Shown here one piece after another: positions 8,608-20,897 of a stretch of 64,000 nucleotides of DNA. The translations under genes were made by a program, and so were the position numbers. Each line of letters begins with the position of its first letter. Positions within the stretch are counted from its first letter, which is position 1. The notes below the pieces were generated by a model. It made no database searches. It was not told where the DNA came from and saw only the letters and a list, made by a program, of their open reading frames with translations. Source of the stretch: Enterococcus sp. DIV2402. Lineage in GTDB: Bacteria > Bacillota > Bacilli > Lactobacillales > Enterococcaceae. Where the stretch lies: NCBI RefSeq assembly GCF_017426705.2, contig NZ_CP147251.1, positions 2,456,501 through 2,520,500 on the forward strand, read 5' to 3'.

Positions 8608-8766
8608 TTATAGAACTGCACTAACCACCAAGACTAAAATTGACATCATCATACCTGTCAAAATAATATACACCCATTTTATTTTTTTGCCCCATATTTC
8701 TTTCAGACTTCTTTTAACACGACTTTTTTCATATAAATCTTTGATAACATAATAATATCTATTCAT
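8608..8766 (-). CDS. 52-residue membrane protein of unknown function
   Basis: ATG at 8766, preceded by GAAAGAGG, opens a frame for a 52-residue protein: a basic N-terminal half (NRYYYVIKDLYEKSRVKRS) followed by one hydrophobic helix (WVYIILTGMMMSILVLVVSA) near the C-terminus. It is short, basic and tail-anchored in look. Its neighbour downstream on the same strand is a 3-TM hypothetical protein. The two together form a small cassette between a terminator at 8852-8892 and the convergent GNAT gene. Function not recognised. Confidence 0.55.
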   Translation of the reverse strand: MNRYYYVIKDLYEKSRVKRSLKEIWGKKIKWVYIILTGMMMSILVLVVSAVL

Positions 8767-8851
8767 AAAAATACCTCTTTCTACATAAAAAATAATATTT
8801 CCAAAAAATATTATAACATTAGATATTTTAAGTATATAGCATTCAATACAT

Positions 8852-8892
8852 AAAAGGAGCTAGAAACCTTATGAAGATTTCTAGCTCCTTTT
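8852..8892. terminator. Strong bidirectional hairpin terminator
   Basis: Perfect 15-bp inverted repeat (AAAAGGAGCTAGAAA at 8852-8866 with its complement at 8878-8892), flanked by T runs on both strands. It ends the DUF402 gene on the minus strand and isolates the membrane pair. Confidence 0.85.
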
Positions 8893-8905
8893 TGTGTTGT
8901 TACTC

Positions 8906-9439
8906 TCACTTTTGCGACAATTGCTTGTAGCGGTTATACCATATATCGACATAACCCTCGGAGAATGGTCCTTTTCCATTATTGATCCAATCAACTAAAA
9001 TTTTGACATTTTCCTTTAGAATAAAATCGATGTCTTGTGGATAATGCATGATTTTGCTGTGCAATTCATATTCATCGACATCTAATAATCGTTTTTCTCC
9101 ATCAGGAAATACTTTGATATCTAAATCGTAATCAATATATTTCAGTGCTTCTTCATCTAATAAATAAGGTGAAGCTAGGTTACAATAATAGGAAACCCCC
9201 TTTTCTCGAATCATTGCTATTACATTAAACCAGTATTTTTTGTGGAAATACACAATAGCTGGTTCTCGGGTTACCCAACGTCTTCCATCTGATTCAGTTA
9301 CCAACGTGTGATCGTTCACACCAATCATAGAATGTTCGCTGGTTTTCAATACCATAGTATCTCGCCACGTACGATGCAAATTGCCATCATGCTTGTAGCT
9401 TTGAATGCTGACAAACTCTCCTTCTTTTGGAACTCGCAT
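8906..9439 (-). CDS. DUF402 nucleoside tri-/diphosphatase (YgaC/Ntdp-like)
   Basis: The 177-residue protein starting [19 protein letters not shown] matches the firmicute Ntdp (nucleoside tri- and diphosphatase) family. Visible motifs are [55 protein letters not shown] and the acidic [16 protein letters not shown] and [10 protein letters not shown] metal-binding segments. The start at 9439 is chosen because it restores the usual family N-terminus and has AAGGG 7 bases upstream; an 11-residue longer frame exists but lacks that support. An extended -10 (TGCTATAAT, -10 at 9507-9512) lies upstream. Single-gene unit. Confidence 0.9.
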   Translation of the reverse strand: MRVPKEGEFVSIQSYKHDGNLHRTWRDTMVLKTSEHSMIGVNDHTLVTESDGRRWVTREPAIVYFHKKYWFNVIAMIREKGVSYYCNLASPYLLDEEALKYIDYDLDIKVFPDGEKRLLDVDEYELHSKIMHYPQDIDFILKENVKILVDWINNGKGPFSEGYVDIWYNRYKQLSQK

Positions 9440-9532
9440 AGCAACCCTTCCCTCAGCGAACCTCATTCGCATTTGTTTGGGTGTTCATTACACCGACATC
9501 GTTAATATTATAGCAATAAAAAACGTCCTTGC

Positions 9533-10696
9533 CTAGAAATGTTTATCAAGTTTCTGATATTTATTGAACTGTGTAACGAGTTTTTGTTGCGGTTTTGGAA
9601 AAACAAACGTTGAAAAATCCGTTGGTTGAACCCACTGACCGTTTTCTGATGTAAAAGATTCTTTTGTTCGTCCATAAAATAAAAGAACGTGCCATTTTAA
9701 ATGGCTAAAAACATGGGTTACTTCGCCGAAATGTTTTCTTTGCCAAATGACAGGCAGTTCCTCAAAGACTTGTGGCGATAAATCTTCTGCCACTAAATCT
9801 AATGTCAGCTGTTGTTCCTCATCTTTTTGCCATGTACGCAATAATTCCGTATATTCTTCTTTGGTTACCTCTTGTAAGGGAAAATGCCACATTTTTGCTA
9901 ATAATCCCGTTTCGGGACGTTGAACCAATAAATATTCTTCTTTAGGATTTTCAATCGCTCCAGCAATATAATAAACATCTTTGGGTTTTACTTTTTTCGA
10001 CTTTACAGGAAATGCAGTGGGATGATTATTTTTATGTGCTAAACAAAATTCTTGGATTGGGCATTCTTCACATCTTGGTGCGGTCGGATTACAAATATTT
10101 GAACCTAAATCCATAAATGCTTGGTTCATTTCACCGGGTTGTGTGTGCGAAATGATTTTTCGTGTGGCTGCATCAAATACTTTACGACTGCTTGCTTTAG
10201 CGATATCCTCTTCTATTTCGAATAAACGACTAACAACTCGCATGATATTTCCGTCAATCGCTGGTTCCGGTAAACCAAAAGCAATACTACTAATTGCGCC
10301 AGTTGTATACGGACCAATCCCTTTTAAGGTACTAATTTCTTCTGGCGTGCTCGGAAATACACCTCCAAATTCATCCATAATTTGTTGTGCAGCTACTTTT
10401 AAATTACGAGCACGTGAATAGTAACCTAAGCCTTCCCAAATTTTTAATAGTTTTTGTTCATCAGCGTTTGCTAAATCTTGAATGGTCGGAAATTCTTCCA
10501 TAAATCGATAATAATAACCAATTACCGTATCAACGCGCGTTTGTTGCAACATAATTTCAGAAATCCAAATATTGTAAGGATGCGTATTGGCACGCCATGG
10601 TAAATTACGTTTTTCTTGGTGGTACCACGTTAAAAATATATCTTGAAAAGAGTGAAGCGTTTCTTCATCCCATTCTAGCCAGTTTTCAGTCTTCAT
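9533..10696 (-). CDS. mutY: A/G-specific adenine glycosylase MutY
   Basis: MutY excises adenine mispaired with 8-oxoguanine in base-excision repair. The 387-residue protein shows the HhH-GPD core (IMLQQTRVDTVIGYYYRF near 50-70; helix-hairpin-helix LKGIGPYTTGAI near 120). A four-cysteine iron-sulfur motif follows, C-x6-C-x2-C-x5-C (CNPTAPRCEECPIQEFC, about 200), and then a NUDIX-like C-terminal domain that recognises 8-oxoG. Length is normal. Its start overlaps the end of recX by 11 bases, so the two repair genes are probably translated in a coupled way. Confidence 0.95.
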   Translation of the reverse strand: MKTENWLEWDEETLHSFQDIFLTWYHQEKRNLPWRANTHPYNIWISEIMLQQTRVDTVIGYYYRFMEEFPTIQDLANADEQKLLKIWEGLGYYSRARNLKVAAQQIMDEFGGVFPSTPEEISTLKGIGPYTTGAISSIAFGLPEPAIDGNIMRVVSRLFEIEEDIAKASSRKVFDAATRKIISHTQPGEMNQAFMDLGSNICNPTAPRCEECPIQEFCLAHKNNHPTAFPVKSKKVKPKDVYYIAGAIENPKEEYLLVQRPETGLLAKMWHFPLQEVTKEEYTELLRTWQKDEEQQLTLDLVAEDLSPQVFEELPVIWQRKHFGEVTHVFSHLKWHVLLFYGRTKESFTSENGQWVQPTDFSTFVFPKPQQKLVTQFNKYQKLDKHF

Positions 10697-11468
10697 CTAG
10701 TACTTCCTCATCAATAAATCGTTGGATTAAATCAAAATCAAATCCTTTTTGATATAATTTTTGTTTTATTTTTTGTTTATCTGTTCGATGTCTCCGAATC
10801 AATTTCGCGCCTTCTTTTTGCAACGCGTCCCATTCGTCGTCCTCATCTTTTTCATTAGGAATTTCTTCCATCACCATCGAAATAATATCGCTAGAAAACC
10901 CTTTTTGCATTAATTTCATGCGCAGTTTTTGTAACGTCTCGCGATGGCTTTTACCACGAATGGTGTTTAGCATTTTAGTTGCTGTTCGCACGCCAATTTC
11001 AAATTGATCTTCAGGTGTATACAATAATATCACCTCTTGAATGACCTCATCTTTTAATCCTTTTTTACGTAACTGCTGCATCAACGCTTGGGGGCCTTTG
11101 TCACTTAAGCGTAGCTGTGTCCGAACGTAGCTTTTACCATAACCAATATCATCTATTAATTGTAACTCTTTCAAGCGTTGAATAATTTTTTGACTATCAT
11201 CGCTAGTTATTTCTTTGTCTTTTAAATAAATTCGCATCTCTTGCTCCGTTCGCAATTGATAACTGATATAGTTCATTGCCAACTGTAAGCCGATATCATA
11301 CCCTGCACTTTTTTTAATTTCTTCAAAAATTTTTTCATCGATCTCTGTGCCTTTTAATAAACGATAGCGAACTAATAAATCTTCAGATACACGAAGTTCT
11401 CGTTTATCTTCAAATTTCACTTGATAAAAAGCACCTTTTTCTTTACGAATAGTAGTTATTTTCAACAT
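10686..11468 (-). CDS. recX: Regulatory protein RecX
   Basis: RecX binds RecA filaments and modulates recombination and SOS. The 260-residue protein is of the long firmicute type and consists of repeated three-helix units; examples are IGLQLAMNYISYQLRTEQEM, IIQRLKELQLIDDIGYGKSY (near 90) and LKQKLYQKGFDFDLIQRFID-type repeats at the C-terminus (QKIKQKLYQKGFDF near 235). The gene lies directly upstream of mutY with an 11-base overlap. Upstream is a 200-base divergent region shared with rlmD. Confidence 0.93.
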   Translation of the reverse strand: MLKITTIRKEKGAFYQVKFEDKRELRVSEDLLVRYRLLKGTEIDEKIFEEIKKSAGYDIGLQLAMNYISYQLRTEQEMRIYLKDKEITSDDSQKIIQRLKELQLIDDIGYGKSYVRTQLRLSDKGPQALMQQLRKKGLKDEVIQEVILLYTPEDQFEIGVRTATKMLNTIRGKSHRETLQKLRMKLMQKGFSSDIISMVMEEIPNEKDEDDEWDALQKEGAKLIRRHRTDKQKIKQKLYQKGFDFDLIQRFIDEEVLDED

Positions 11469-11696
11469 GTCATCACCTCACGAACATACATTCTATTTTA
11501 AACAAAATATTCTTAAATCACCAATAAAAAGTATACCATTTTATCGAAACGTTTGTATAAGAGAAGGCAACTTCTGACTGATCTGTCTTAGCTTTTAATT
11601 GAGAAAGCATCTATCTTTTTTAAATTTCCTCATTTTTAGGCAAGTGAACTGAATTGTGTTAAAATGTATAAGATTAATTTACATAAAGGAGTACTT

Positions 11697-13073
11697 ATGT
11701 CAACTATACAATTAAATACTGGACAAACATTACAACTGAAAATTAAACGTCTAGGAATCAATGGCGAGGGAATTGGTTATTATAAACGACTAATTGTCTT
11801 CGTTCCGCGAGCTTTACCAGGAGAAGAAATTATTGCCAAAGTGACGAAAGCAACCCCAACTTTTGCGGAAGCTGCTTTAACAAAAATCGTTAAAAAAAGT
11901 CGGGATCGTGTACAGCCACCGTGTAACTTTTATGACCGTTGTGGCGGTTGTCAGCTACAACATTTGTCGTATAACAAACAATTGGATTTCAAAAAAGATT
12001 TATTAGCACAAGCACTAGCAAAATTCAAACCGAAAAATTATCAAAAATATGAATTGCGCGACACATTAGGCATGGATGATCCTTGGCATTATCGTAACAA
12101 AGCTCAATTTCAAATACGTTATAATCCAAAACAAATGCGGGCTGAAGCAGGTTTATATGAGCAAAATTCACATCGCTTAGTTGCGATTGACGATTGCTTA
12201 GTTCAAGAAGAAACCACACAAAAAGTAATCAATACTGTTATGCAATTGGTAAATAAATATCAAATTCCAATTTATGACGAACGCAAAAATTCAGGAATTT
12301 TACGTACATTAATGGTTAGAATTGGGATTGAAACAGGTGAAACACAATTAGTATTTATTACCAATTCACCAAAATTGCCACAAAAAAATGCACTTATTCG
12401 TGAAATCAATCAGCGATTACCAGAAGTCGTGTCTATCATGCAAAATGTGCAAAGCAAAAAGACTTCTCTTATTATGGGCGATGATACTATGCACTTGTGG
12501 GGAAAAGAAGCTATTGAAGAACATTTAAATGGGTTAATTTTTGATTTATCGGCACGTGCCTTCTTCCAATTGAACCCAAAGCAAACAAGTGTCTTATATA
12601 ACGAGGCAATAAAAGCACTCAATATTACAGAAAATGAAACAGTGGTCGATGCGTATTGTGGTGTAGGAACGATTGGCTTAAGCATTGCTGACAAGGCGAA
12701 AGAAGTCCGTGGCATGGATATCATTCCACAAGCTATTGAAGATGCTAAACGTAATGCCAAACGTATGGGGTACGAAAATACTCACTATGAGACTGGAACA
12801 GCCGAAGATTTGTTGCCTAAATGGCTAAATGAAGGGTTCTCACCTGATAGTATTGTCGTCGATCCTCCTCGTACAGGGTTAGATGACAAATTATTGCAAG
12901 CCATTTTGAAACATACCCCCAAAAAACTTGTGTACGTTTCATGTAATGTCTCAACTTTAGCGAAAGATTTGAAAAAATTATCAACCGTTTTTAAAGTCGA
13001 TTATTTACAATCAGTTGACATGTTTCCACAAACAGCTCGTTGTGAAGTCGTCGCTAAATTAACCCGTATTTAA
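11697..13073 (+). CDS. rlmD: 23S rRNA (uracil-C5)-methyltransferase, RlmD/RlmCD (RumA) family
   Basis: A 458-residue TRAM-domain RNA methyltransferase. The N-terminal TRAM domain contains GINGEGIGYYKRLIVFVP. A cysteine cluster follows (CNFYDRCGGCQLQHL, iron-sulfur type, near 80-90), and the SAM-binding domain has VVDAYCGVGTIGLSIA near 320. Later come the DPPRTGLD motif and the catalytic cysteine in YVSCNVSTLAKDL near 415. In Gram-positives one such enzyme can modify both U747 and U1939. The start at 11697 has AAAGGAG 6 bases upstream; an in-frame ATG at 11664 lies inside the promoter (TAAAAT) and is rejected. Confidence 0.92.
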   Translation: MSTIQLNTGQTLQLKIKRLGINGEGIGYYKRLIVFVPRALPGEEIIAKVTKATPTFAEAALTKIVKKSRDRVQPPCNFYDRCGGCQLQHLSYNKQLDFKKDLLAQALAKFKPKNYQKYELRDTLGMDDPWHYRNKAQFQIRYNPKQMRAEAGLYEQNSHRLVAIDDCLVQEETTQKVINTVMQLVNKYQIPIYDERKNSGILRTLMVRIGIETGETQLVFITNSPKLPQKNALIREINQRLPEVVSIMQNVQSKKTSLIMGDDTMHLWGKEAIEEHLNGLIFDLSARAFFQLNPKQTSVLYNEAIKALNITENETVVDAYCGVGTIGLSIADKAKEVRGMDIIPQAIEDAKRNAKRMGYENTHYETGTAEDLLPKWLNEGFSPDSIVVDPPRTGLDDKLLQAILKHTPKKLVYVSCNVSTLAKDLKKLSTVFKVDYLQSVDMFPQTARCEVVAKLTRI

Positions 13074-13078
13074 AAAAG

Positions 13079-13116
13079 GCGAACCGTCGAATATTCTTTG
13101 ACGGTTCGCTTCTTTA
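13079..13116. terminator. Bidirectional terminator between rlmD and polC
   Basis: Perfect 10-bp stem GCGAACCGTC / GACGGTTCGC (13079-13088 with 13100-13109) with A run before and T-rich tract after. It serves the convergent genes rlmD (+) and polC (-). Confidence 0.85.
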
Positions 13117-13117
13117 T

Positions 13118-16100
13118 TTATAACATATCAAATAATGATAATTGATTTTCATCTGGTAAATCTTTTAACACACCATTGTCTGTCATATATTCAATCAATG
13201 TTTTCGAAACTTTACCACGATTAGCTAAATCTTCTTTCGAAAGAAATGGACCATTTTTACGCGCTTCAACAATTTGTTTTGCTACGTTAAGTCCTAAACT
13301 TGGTACCGCACGAAACGGTGCAATTAATTTATTGCCATCAATGACAAAATTTTCTGCATCTGATTTATATAAATCAATCATGCCAAATTCATATCCGCGC
13401 TCAATCATTTCATTACATAATTCCAGAACAGTTAAAAGGTTTTTCTCTTTAGTTGAAGCATCCATACCTTTATCTGTAATTTCCTTCATCCGTTCTTTGA
13501 CTGCTTCTTTCCCTTTAGCCATTGCAACCAAATCGAAGTCATCTGCACGAACAGAAAAATAAGCACAATAATATAAAATTGGGAAGTAAACTTTGAAATA
13601 CGCTACACGTAGTGCCATTAATACATATGCTGCCGCATGGGCTTTCGGGAACATATACTTGATTTTTAAGCAAGAATCAATGTACCAATCAGGAACATTT
13701 TGTTTCTTCATTTCTACTTGCCAGTCATCAGGAATCCCTTTTCCTTTACGAACACTTTCCATGATTTTAAATGCTAAACCGTCATCAAGCCCCGCATGCA
13801 TCAAATAAACCATAATATCATCACGACAACCAATTACGTTTGCTAGATCAGCTGTTCCTTGTCGAATCAATTCTTCGGCATTCCCTAACCATACATCGGT
13901 TCCATGTGATAGTCCGGAAATTTGCAGTAATTCGGCAAAAGTGGATGGATGCGTCTGTTCTAACATTCCTCGAACAAAGCGCGTCCCAAACTCTGGAATG
14001 CCTAAAGTTCCTGTTTTTGAATAAATATTTTCAGGATTAACGCCTAATACGTCCGTTCCTTCAAAAATACGCATAACTTCTGGATCATCTGTCGGAATTG
14101 TTTTAGGATCAATTCCTGATAAATCTTGTAACATCCGAATCACGGTTGGATCATCATGTCCTAGAATATCTAGTTTTAAAATATTATCATGGATGGAATG
14201 GAAATCAAAATGAGTTGTTCGCCATTCTGACTCTAAATCATCAGCTGGATATTGAATAGGCGTAAAATCATAGACATCCATATAATCAGGAATAACGATA
14301 ATTCCCCCTGGATGCTGACCAGTTGTACGTTTAACCCCTGTAGCACCTTTGGCTAAGCGATCGACTTCAGCTCCTCTAAAATGAAGATTATGATCGCGTT
14401 CATAGCCCTTCACAAAACCATAAGCAGTCTTATCGGCGACTGTACCGATTGTTCCTGCCCGATAAACATACTCTTCTCCAAATAACACTTTGGTATAATT
14501 ATGCGCTTCAGGTTGATATTCCCCTGAAAAGTTCAAATCAATATCGGGAACTTTATCCCCATGGAATCCCAAGAACGTCTCAAACGGAATATCGTGACCA
14601 TCTTTTTTCAAACGAGTGCCACATTTTGGACAAGATTTCTCAGGCATATCAAAGCCCGAACCATAGGAACCATCTTCATAGAACTCAGAATATTGGCATT
14701 CTGGGCAAAAATAATGGGGAGCTAAAGGATTTACTTCAGTGATTCCTGTCATCGTTGCGACAAAACTTGAACCTACCGAACCACGAGAACCTACTAAATA
14801 ACCATCTTGATTACTCTTGTGTACTAGCTTTTGTGAAATAAGATAAATAACTGAGAAACCATTTCCGATGATAGAATTTAATTCCTTTTCCAAACGTTTC
14901 TCAACAATATCTGGTAATGGATTACCATATAATTCTTTGGCGCGATTATAACTTAAATCGGTAATTTCTTGTTCTGATCCAGGAATTTTTGGTGTATATA
15001 ATTCATCTTTTACAGGAACGACAACTTCACAACTATCGACTAAATTATTCGGATTTTCCACAACTATTTTCTTCGCCAGATCATTTCCTAAAAATTGGAA
15101 CTCTGTCAACATTTCATCTGTCGTTCTAAAATGAACTTTTGGTAAGCTATGACGATTTAACGGATTCGCTCCACCCATTGAATTAATTAAGATTTTACGA
15201 TAAATTGCATCTTCTTCATTCAAATAATGAACGTTCCCAGTTGCGACAACTGGTTTTCCTAATTCGTCTCCAATGGCGATTAATTTTTGAATAATATCTT
15301 CTAAGTCTTTTTCACTTTTAACTAATTCTTGTTCAATCAATGGGGCATAAACGGGTTTTGGCATCACTTCAATATAATCATAGAATTTCGCTTTTTCTTT
15401 TGCTGCTTCATACCCTTTTTGCATCATTGCAACAAACACTTCGCCTTTATCACATGCCGTTCCTACAAGCAAGCCGTCACGTAATTTTCCTAATTCTGAA
15501 CGAGGAATACGTGGTGCTTTGTCATGAAAATAAGTGATATTCGACATGGAAATTAATTTAAAAAGATTTTTTAAACCTTCTTGAGTTTTCACTAAAATCG
15601 TTGCATGAAACGGTCGGGCTGCTTTAATCGAGTTTGCGCCACCTACATGTCGGTTTAAATCTTCATGTAATAACATTTCGTGTTTTTCTATGGCTTCTTT
15701 TACAAAAATCCACGCCAAATGACCAGTTGCTTCTGCATCATAAATCGCTCGGTGATGTTGTTCCAATGAAACACCAAATTTTTTCGATAAGACACCTAAA
15801 CCAAAACGTTTAAATTCTGGATACAAATACCGTGCCAATTCTAAAGTATCAATCACGGGATTGTCAGCTTCAGGAATCCCATATTTTTTATAACTCATAT
15901 TTAAGAAGCCCATATCAAAGGACGCATTATGAGCTACTAAAATAGCTCCTTCTGAAAATTCGCGGAAAAGACGTAACACTTCTTCTTCTGATTTTGAACC
16001 ACGAACCATTTCATCAGTAATCCCTGTTAAATTCACAGTTGTATTTGATAAACGATGTCCCGGATCAATGAATTCATCAAAAGAAGCTTCCACATTACCT

Positions 16101-17455
16101 TTATTCATTTTCACTGCGGCTAATTCAATAATCGTATCGTAAACAGCCGATAGACCTGTTGTCTCCACGTCAAAAACAACATAAGTTGCATCAGTTAGCG
16201 GAACAGGTTGTGCATTATAAGCCACTTCGACCCCATCATCCACGACATTTGCTTCAACGCCATATATGATTTTAACACCTGCTTTTTTCCCTGCTTGATG
16301 CGCATCAGGAAAGGCTTGTGCGCCACCATGATCGGTAATTGCAATGGCTTTGTGTCCCCATTTACCTGCTTGTGCAACTAAATCACTAATATTATTGGTC
16401 GCATCCATCGTACTCATGTTTGAGTGCAAATGTAACTCCACTCGTTTTTCGTCCTCAGGAGCATAGTCTTTACGTGTATCATGTTTAATTTCCACTAAAT
16501 CTTGCGCATTCATTACTAAATCACGCATAAATGTATCTTCTTGAATACTTCCACGAACTTTTAACCAGCTACCTTTTGAAATAGCATCGAATATTTGTTC
16601 ATCTTTTTCACCATTCGAGAATTTTTTAACAATAAACGAAGATGTATAATCAGTAATTTTTAAAATTAAGATTTTTCGTTTTGAGCGTAATTCACGAACT
16701 TCTTTATCAAAGACGTATCCTTGAATTGTCACACGACGTTCTTCTTCTAAAATATTTCCCATTGGTGTCACTAATTCATCTGCCGGGATGTTGCGCCCTA
16801 ACATAATTGGACCTTCCAACGCAGCAGGTGCTTGTTTTTTCTCTTTTTTGCGTTGTTCATGTGACGCAATATTTTCAGCAGCTTGTTGCATAAACGCTTC
16901 TTGTTGCTTTTGTTGGCGTTGTGCTAATTCTTGTAAATCAGCTTCTGCTTGTTTATGGTCTAAAATCGGCTGAATGCGGAAACGGTCAAACCCAAAACGT
17001 TGATAGTTGGCTTCAATAACTGGCAAATACTGCTGTTGTAAAATGGAAATCACTGCATCATTGGTTACAGGCAACACAATTTTTTTCTCCTGCATTTTGG
17101 GAAATTGCGATTTTAGCACTTGCTTGACAAGTGGCGTATCACAATTTTGGTTGGCTAACGCTAATGACCAATAGTCTTGCAGTAATTGCTCGTCAAATTG
17201 TTTGTCTTCTGTTTCGAGTTGTAATCGGACAGCTGCAATATCTTTAAAAGCAAGTTCCAAATGTTGATAAAAATTTTGATACAACTCTGCTGGCAATATT
17301 TTTTCAAATCCCAAGGTAAATGACCAACATTTAGACTGGCGATGAACCACGACTTGGGTCATTTTTCCTGTTTGTAATAAGGGATGTTTTTGTAACTCTG
17401 GATCTAAATTCATCTGATCCAATAATATTTCAAACTTCTCTCTTTCTTTAGACAA
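13118..17455 (-). CDS. polC: DNA polymerase III alpha subunit, PolC type
   Basis: The replicative polymerase of low-GC Gram-positives; 1445 residues is the normal length. Domain order: N-terminal domain, OB fold ([20 protein letters not shown] near 245), PHP domain split by the insertion ([17 protein letters not shown] near 340), and the DEDDh 3'-5' proofreading exonuclease ([16 protein letters not shown] near 425, [25 protein letters not shown]). Then come a zinc-finger region ([13 protein letters not shown] and CPKCGTRL) and the polymerase palm ([14 protein letters not shown]). The start is TTG at 17455 behind GGGAGGAG 5 bases away, with TATACT as a likely -10. Separate unit downstream of the proS terminator. 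Confidence 0.97.
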   Translation of the reverse strand: MSKEREKFEILLDQMNLDPELQKHPLLQTGKMTQVVVHRQSKCWSFTLGFEKILPAELYQNFYQHLELAFKDIAAVRLQLETEDKQFDEQLLQDYWSLALANQNCDTPLVKQVLKSQFPKMQEKKIVLPVTNDAVISILQQQYLPVIEANYQRFGFDRFRIQPILDHKQAEADLQELAQRQQKQQEAFMQQAAENIASHEQRKKEKKQAPAALEGPIMLGRNIPADELVTPMGNILEEERRVTIQGYVFDKEVRELRSKRKILILKITDYTSSFIVKKFSNGEKDEQIFDAISKGSWLKVRGSIQEDTFMRDLVMNAQDLVEIKHDTRKDYAPEDEKRVELHLHSNMSTMDATNNISDLVAQAGKWGHKAIAITDHGGAQAFPDAHQAGKKAGVKIIYGVEANVVDDGVEVAYNAQPVPLTDATYVVFDVETTGLSAVYDTIIELAAVKMNKGNVEASFDEFIDPGHRLSNTTVNLTGITDEMVRGSKSEEEVLRLFREFSEGAILVAHNASFDMGFLNMSYKKYGIPEADNPVIDTLELARYLYPEFKRFGLGVLSKKFGVSLEQHHRAIYDAEATGHLAWIFVKEAIEKHEMLLHEDLNRHVGGANSIKAARPFHATILVKTQEGLKNLFKLISMSNITYFHDKAPRIPRSELGKLRDGLLVGTACDKGEVFVAMMQKGYEAAKEKAKFYDYIEVMPKPVYAPLIEQELVKSEKDLEDIIQKLIAIGDELGKPVVATGNVHYLNEEDAIYRKILINSMGGANPLNRHSLPKVHFRTTDEMLTEFQFLGNDLAKKIVVENPNNLVDSCEVVVPVKDELYTPKIPGSEQEITDLSYNRAKELYGNPLPDIVEKRLEKELNSIIGNGFSVIYLISQKLVHKSNQDGYLVGSRGSVGSSFVATMTGITEVNPLAPHYFCPECQYSEFYEDGSYGSGFDMPEKSCPKCGTRLKKDGHDIPFETFLGFHGDKVPDIDLNFSGEYQPEAHNYTKVLFGEEYVYRAGTIGTVADKTAYGFVKGYERDHNLHFRGAEVDRLAKGATGVKRTTGQHPGGIIVIPDYMDVYDFTPIQYPADDLESEWRTTHFDFHSIHDNILKLDILGHDDPTVIRMLQDLSGIDPKTIPTDDPEVMRIFEGTDVLGVNPENIYSKTGTLGIPEFGTRFVRGMLEQTHPSTFAELLQISGLSHGTDVWLGNAEELIRQGTADLANVIGCRDDIMVYLMHAGLDDGLAFKIMESVRKGKGIPDDWQVEMKKQNVPDWYIDSCLKIKYMFPKAHAAAYVLMALRVAYFKVYFPILYYCAYFSVRADDFDLVAMAKGKEAVKERMKEITDKGMDASTKEKNLLTVLELCNEMIERGYEFGMIDLYKSDAENFVIDGNKLIAPFRAVPSLGLNVAKQIVEARKNGPFLSKEDLANRGKVSKTLIEYMTDNGVLKDLPDENQLSLFDML

Positions 17456-17514
17456 GCTGACTCCTCCCTTTTTGTTTCGTACATTTTAGTATACTCTTTT
17501 TTTCTTTAGTTTTC

Positions 17515-17562
17515 ATTAAAGAAGTCTAGGACATTCATCATTTGATGAGTATCCTAGACTTC
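17515..17562 (-). terminator. Terminator of proS
   Basis: Perfect 11-bp stem GAAGTCTAGGA / TCCTAGACTTC (17521-17531 with 17552-17562) with a partly paired 20-base inner loop, followed on the minus strand by TTTAATG. It partly uncouples proS from polC. Confidence 0.8.
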
Positions 17563-17567
17563 AATTT

Positions 17568-19304
<1,737 letters not shown>

Positions 19305-19307
19305 TCA

Positions 19308-20570
19308 TTAAAAGAAAAAGCGCTGAATATCATTCCAAGTAACAAGAACCATCAATAACATCAATAAACCAAAACCAACTAATGTGATGATTCCTTCTTT
19401 TTCTTGACTCAAAGGTTTCCCCCGAACACCTTCAATGATATTTAATAATAGTTTACCGCCATCCAAACCTGGAATTGGCAATAAATTAAAAATACCTAAG
19501 TTGATTGAAATCATGGCTGTCATCATTAGCACAGTCATCGGCCCTTGTTTAGCAGCTTCTGATGATAGTTGGAAAATTGCAACCGGTCCGCCCAACTGAT
19601 CAATACTAAAATTGGTTAGTAATGAACGTAAGGCATCGATAATTTGGAAAAATGATGCGATACTATCTTGGAAACCACCAATAATTTTATCGAAAAAGCC
19701 CGTTTTCATTGGGGCTTGAATGCCCAATTGTCCCACTTTTTGTTCACCAGCTTCCACTGTTTTGGGTATAGCTGTGATTGTTTGTGTTTGATTGTCACGT
19801 TTAATTTCAATTTGTAATTCTTTGTCAGGATTCTGTTGAACAATTTGACTGATTTGTGCCCAATTGTCTACAGACTCCTGGTTAATCGCAACAATTTCAT
19901 CACCATCTTTTAAACCAGCAGTTGCTGCAACATCATTTTCAATCACATTAATAGTTGTTGAATTTCTATCGACAACACCTCCGTTTAAGAACGCGATTAA
20001 AATAAAAATAGCAATCGTCAATAAGAAATTGTTCATTGGTCCGGCAAAATTAGTTAGCATTCGTTGCCATAATTTAGCAGATTGAAATTGGACATCTCGT
20101 GGTGCAATACGCACTTCTGTTCCATCTTCTTCAATAAGAATCGCATCATGAGCAACAGCATACGTCACAGTTTGACGCTCATCACCGTTTACAAAACCTG
20201 TAATCGTTAATGCATCAACTAAATCTTGGTTGGCGACCTCTAAAGGAATGCCATTTGTCAGTTGTACTTTATGACTGGTATTAATTTTAATAACCGTATC
20301 ATTTTCATCAAGCACTAAACCAACCAGCATTCCTGCCTTGATTTCCTCTTCATCTTCGTAACCAGCCATGCGGACGTAACCGCCCATTGGCAAAGCACGA
20401 ATTGTATATGTCGTACCGTCTTTTCCTTGATGACTGAATAACTTTGGTCCCATTCCAATCGCAAATTCTCGAACTAAAATCCCTGCTCGCTTTGCAAAAT
20501 AAAAATGACCAAACTCATGAATAACTACCACGACCGAGAAGACAATTAAAAATACTAAAACAGTCTTCAT
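19308..20570 (-). CDS. rseP: Site-2 membrane zinc protease RseP/RasP (Eep-like)
   Basis: This intramembrane metalloprotease cleaves anti-sigma factors, signal peptides and, in enterococci (Eep), pheromone precursors. The 420-residue protein has HEFGH at residues 18-22 in the first membrane span, GMGPKLFS and GYVRMAGYEDEEE following, a PDZ domain about 200-280 (AGLKDGDEIVAINQESVDNW), and the second catalytic motif NLLPIPGLDGGKLLL near 370 followed by a final span. Promoter TTGTGA-16-TAAAAT lies at 20636-20663. It heads the rseP-proS unit. Confidence 0.95.
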   Translation of the reverse strand: MKTVLVFLIVFSVVVVIHEFGHFYFAKRAGILVREFAIGMGPKLFSHQGKDGTTYTIRALPMGGYVRMAGYEDEEEIKAGMLVGLVLDENDTVIKINTSHKVQLTNGIPLEVANQDLVDALTITGFVNGDERQTVTYAVAHDAILIEEDGTEVRIAPRDVQFQSAKLWQRMLTNFAGPMNNFLLTIAIFILIAFLNGGVVDRNSTTINVIENDVAATAGLKDGDEIVAINQESVDNWAQISQIVQQNPDKELQIEIKRDNQTQTITAIPKTVEAGEQKVGQLGIQAPMKTGFFDKIIGGFQDSIASFFQIIDALRSLLTNFSIDQLGGPVAIFQLSSEAAKQGPMTVLMMTAMISINLGIFNLLPIPGLDGGKLLLNIIEGVRGKPLSQEKEGIITLVGFGLLMLLMVLVTWNDIQRFFF

Positions 20571-20815
20571 CTGTTTGCTCCTCTCTTTGTTTTCCGTCTA
20601 CTAATAGTAAATGGGAATTGTTTAAACACTCCACTATTTTATCATATCTTCATCAATTCACAATTGTTCCCCCACTTTGTAACAAGAATTTAACTTTAGC
20701 TTTCTTAAATAACCCACTATAAGTATAATTAAGCTTGATAAATTAACATTTTTAAAATAAAGTTAGCAAATCAATCGTGTTATTTTTTATACAAAACATC
20801 TGCACTACTAAATTG
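20571..20815 (-). promoter_or_regulatory. rseP upstream region with probable promoter
   Basis: On the minus strand TTGTGA (20658-20663) and TAAAAT (20636-20641) are spaced by 16 bases, about 66 bases before the rseP ATG. The remaining DNA to 20815 is AT-rich with no convincing ORF or hairpin. Confidence 0.6.
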
Positions 20816-20849
20816 AAATAAGAGCAGACAAGGTTATCTGCTCTTATTT
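20816..20849. terminator. Bidirectional-looking terminator after the SRPBCC gene
   Basis: Perfect 13-bp stem (AAATAAGAGCAGA at 20816-20828 with its complement at 20837-20849), 8-base loop. It lies 49 bases beyond the stop of the SRPBCC gene on the minus strand. Confidence 0.75.
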
Positions 20850-20897
20850 ATGGCAATATTTCATTTCAATTTGCCAATTTGTAAATCAAAAGAGTCC

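Noticed and set aside
8852..8892. Inverted repeat taken as a transposon end
   Set aside because: The 15-bp stem with flanking T runs at a gene end is a terminator; no transposase or target duplication is present.
11664..11696. Earlier start for rlmD at 11664
   Set aside because: The ATG lies in the -10 region, while AAAGGAG stands correctly in front of 11697.
20571..20815. Possible small gene or riboswitch in front of rseP
   Set aside because: No frame with a binding site and no strong conserved hairpin; only a promoter could be supported.
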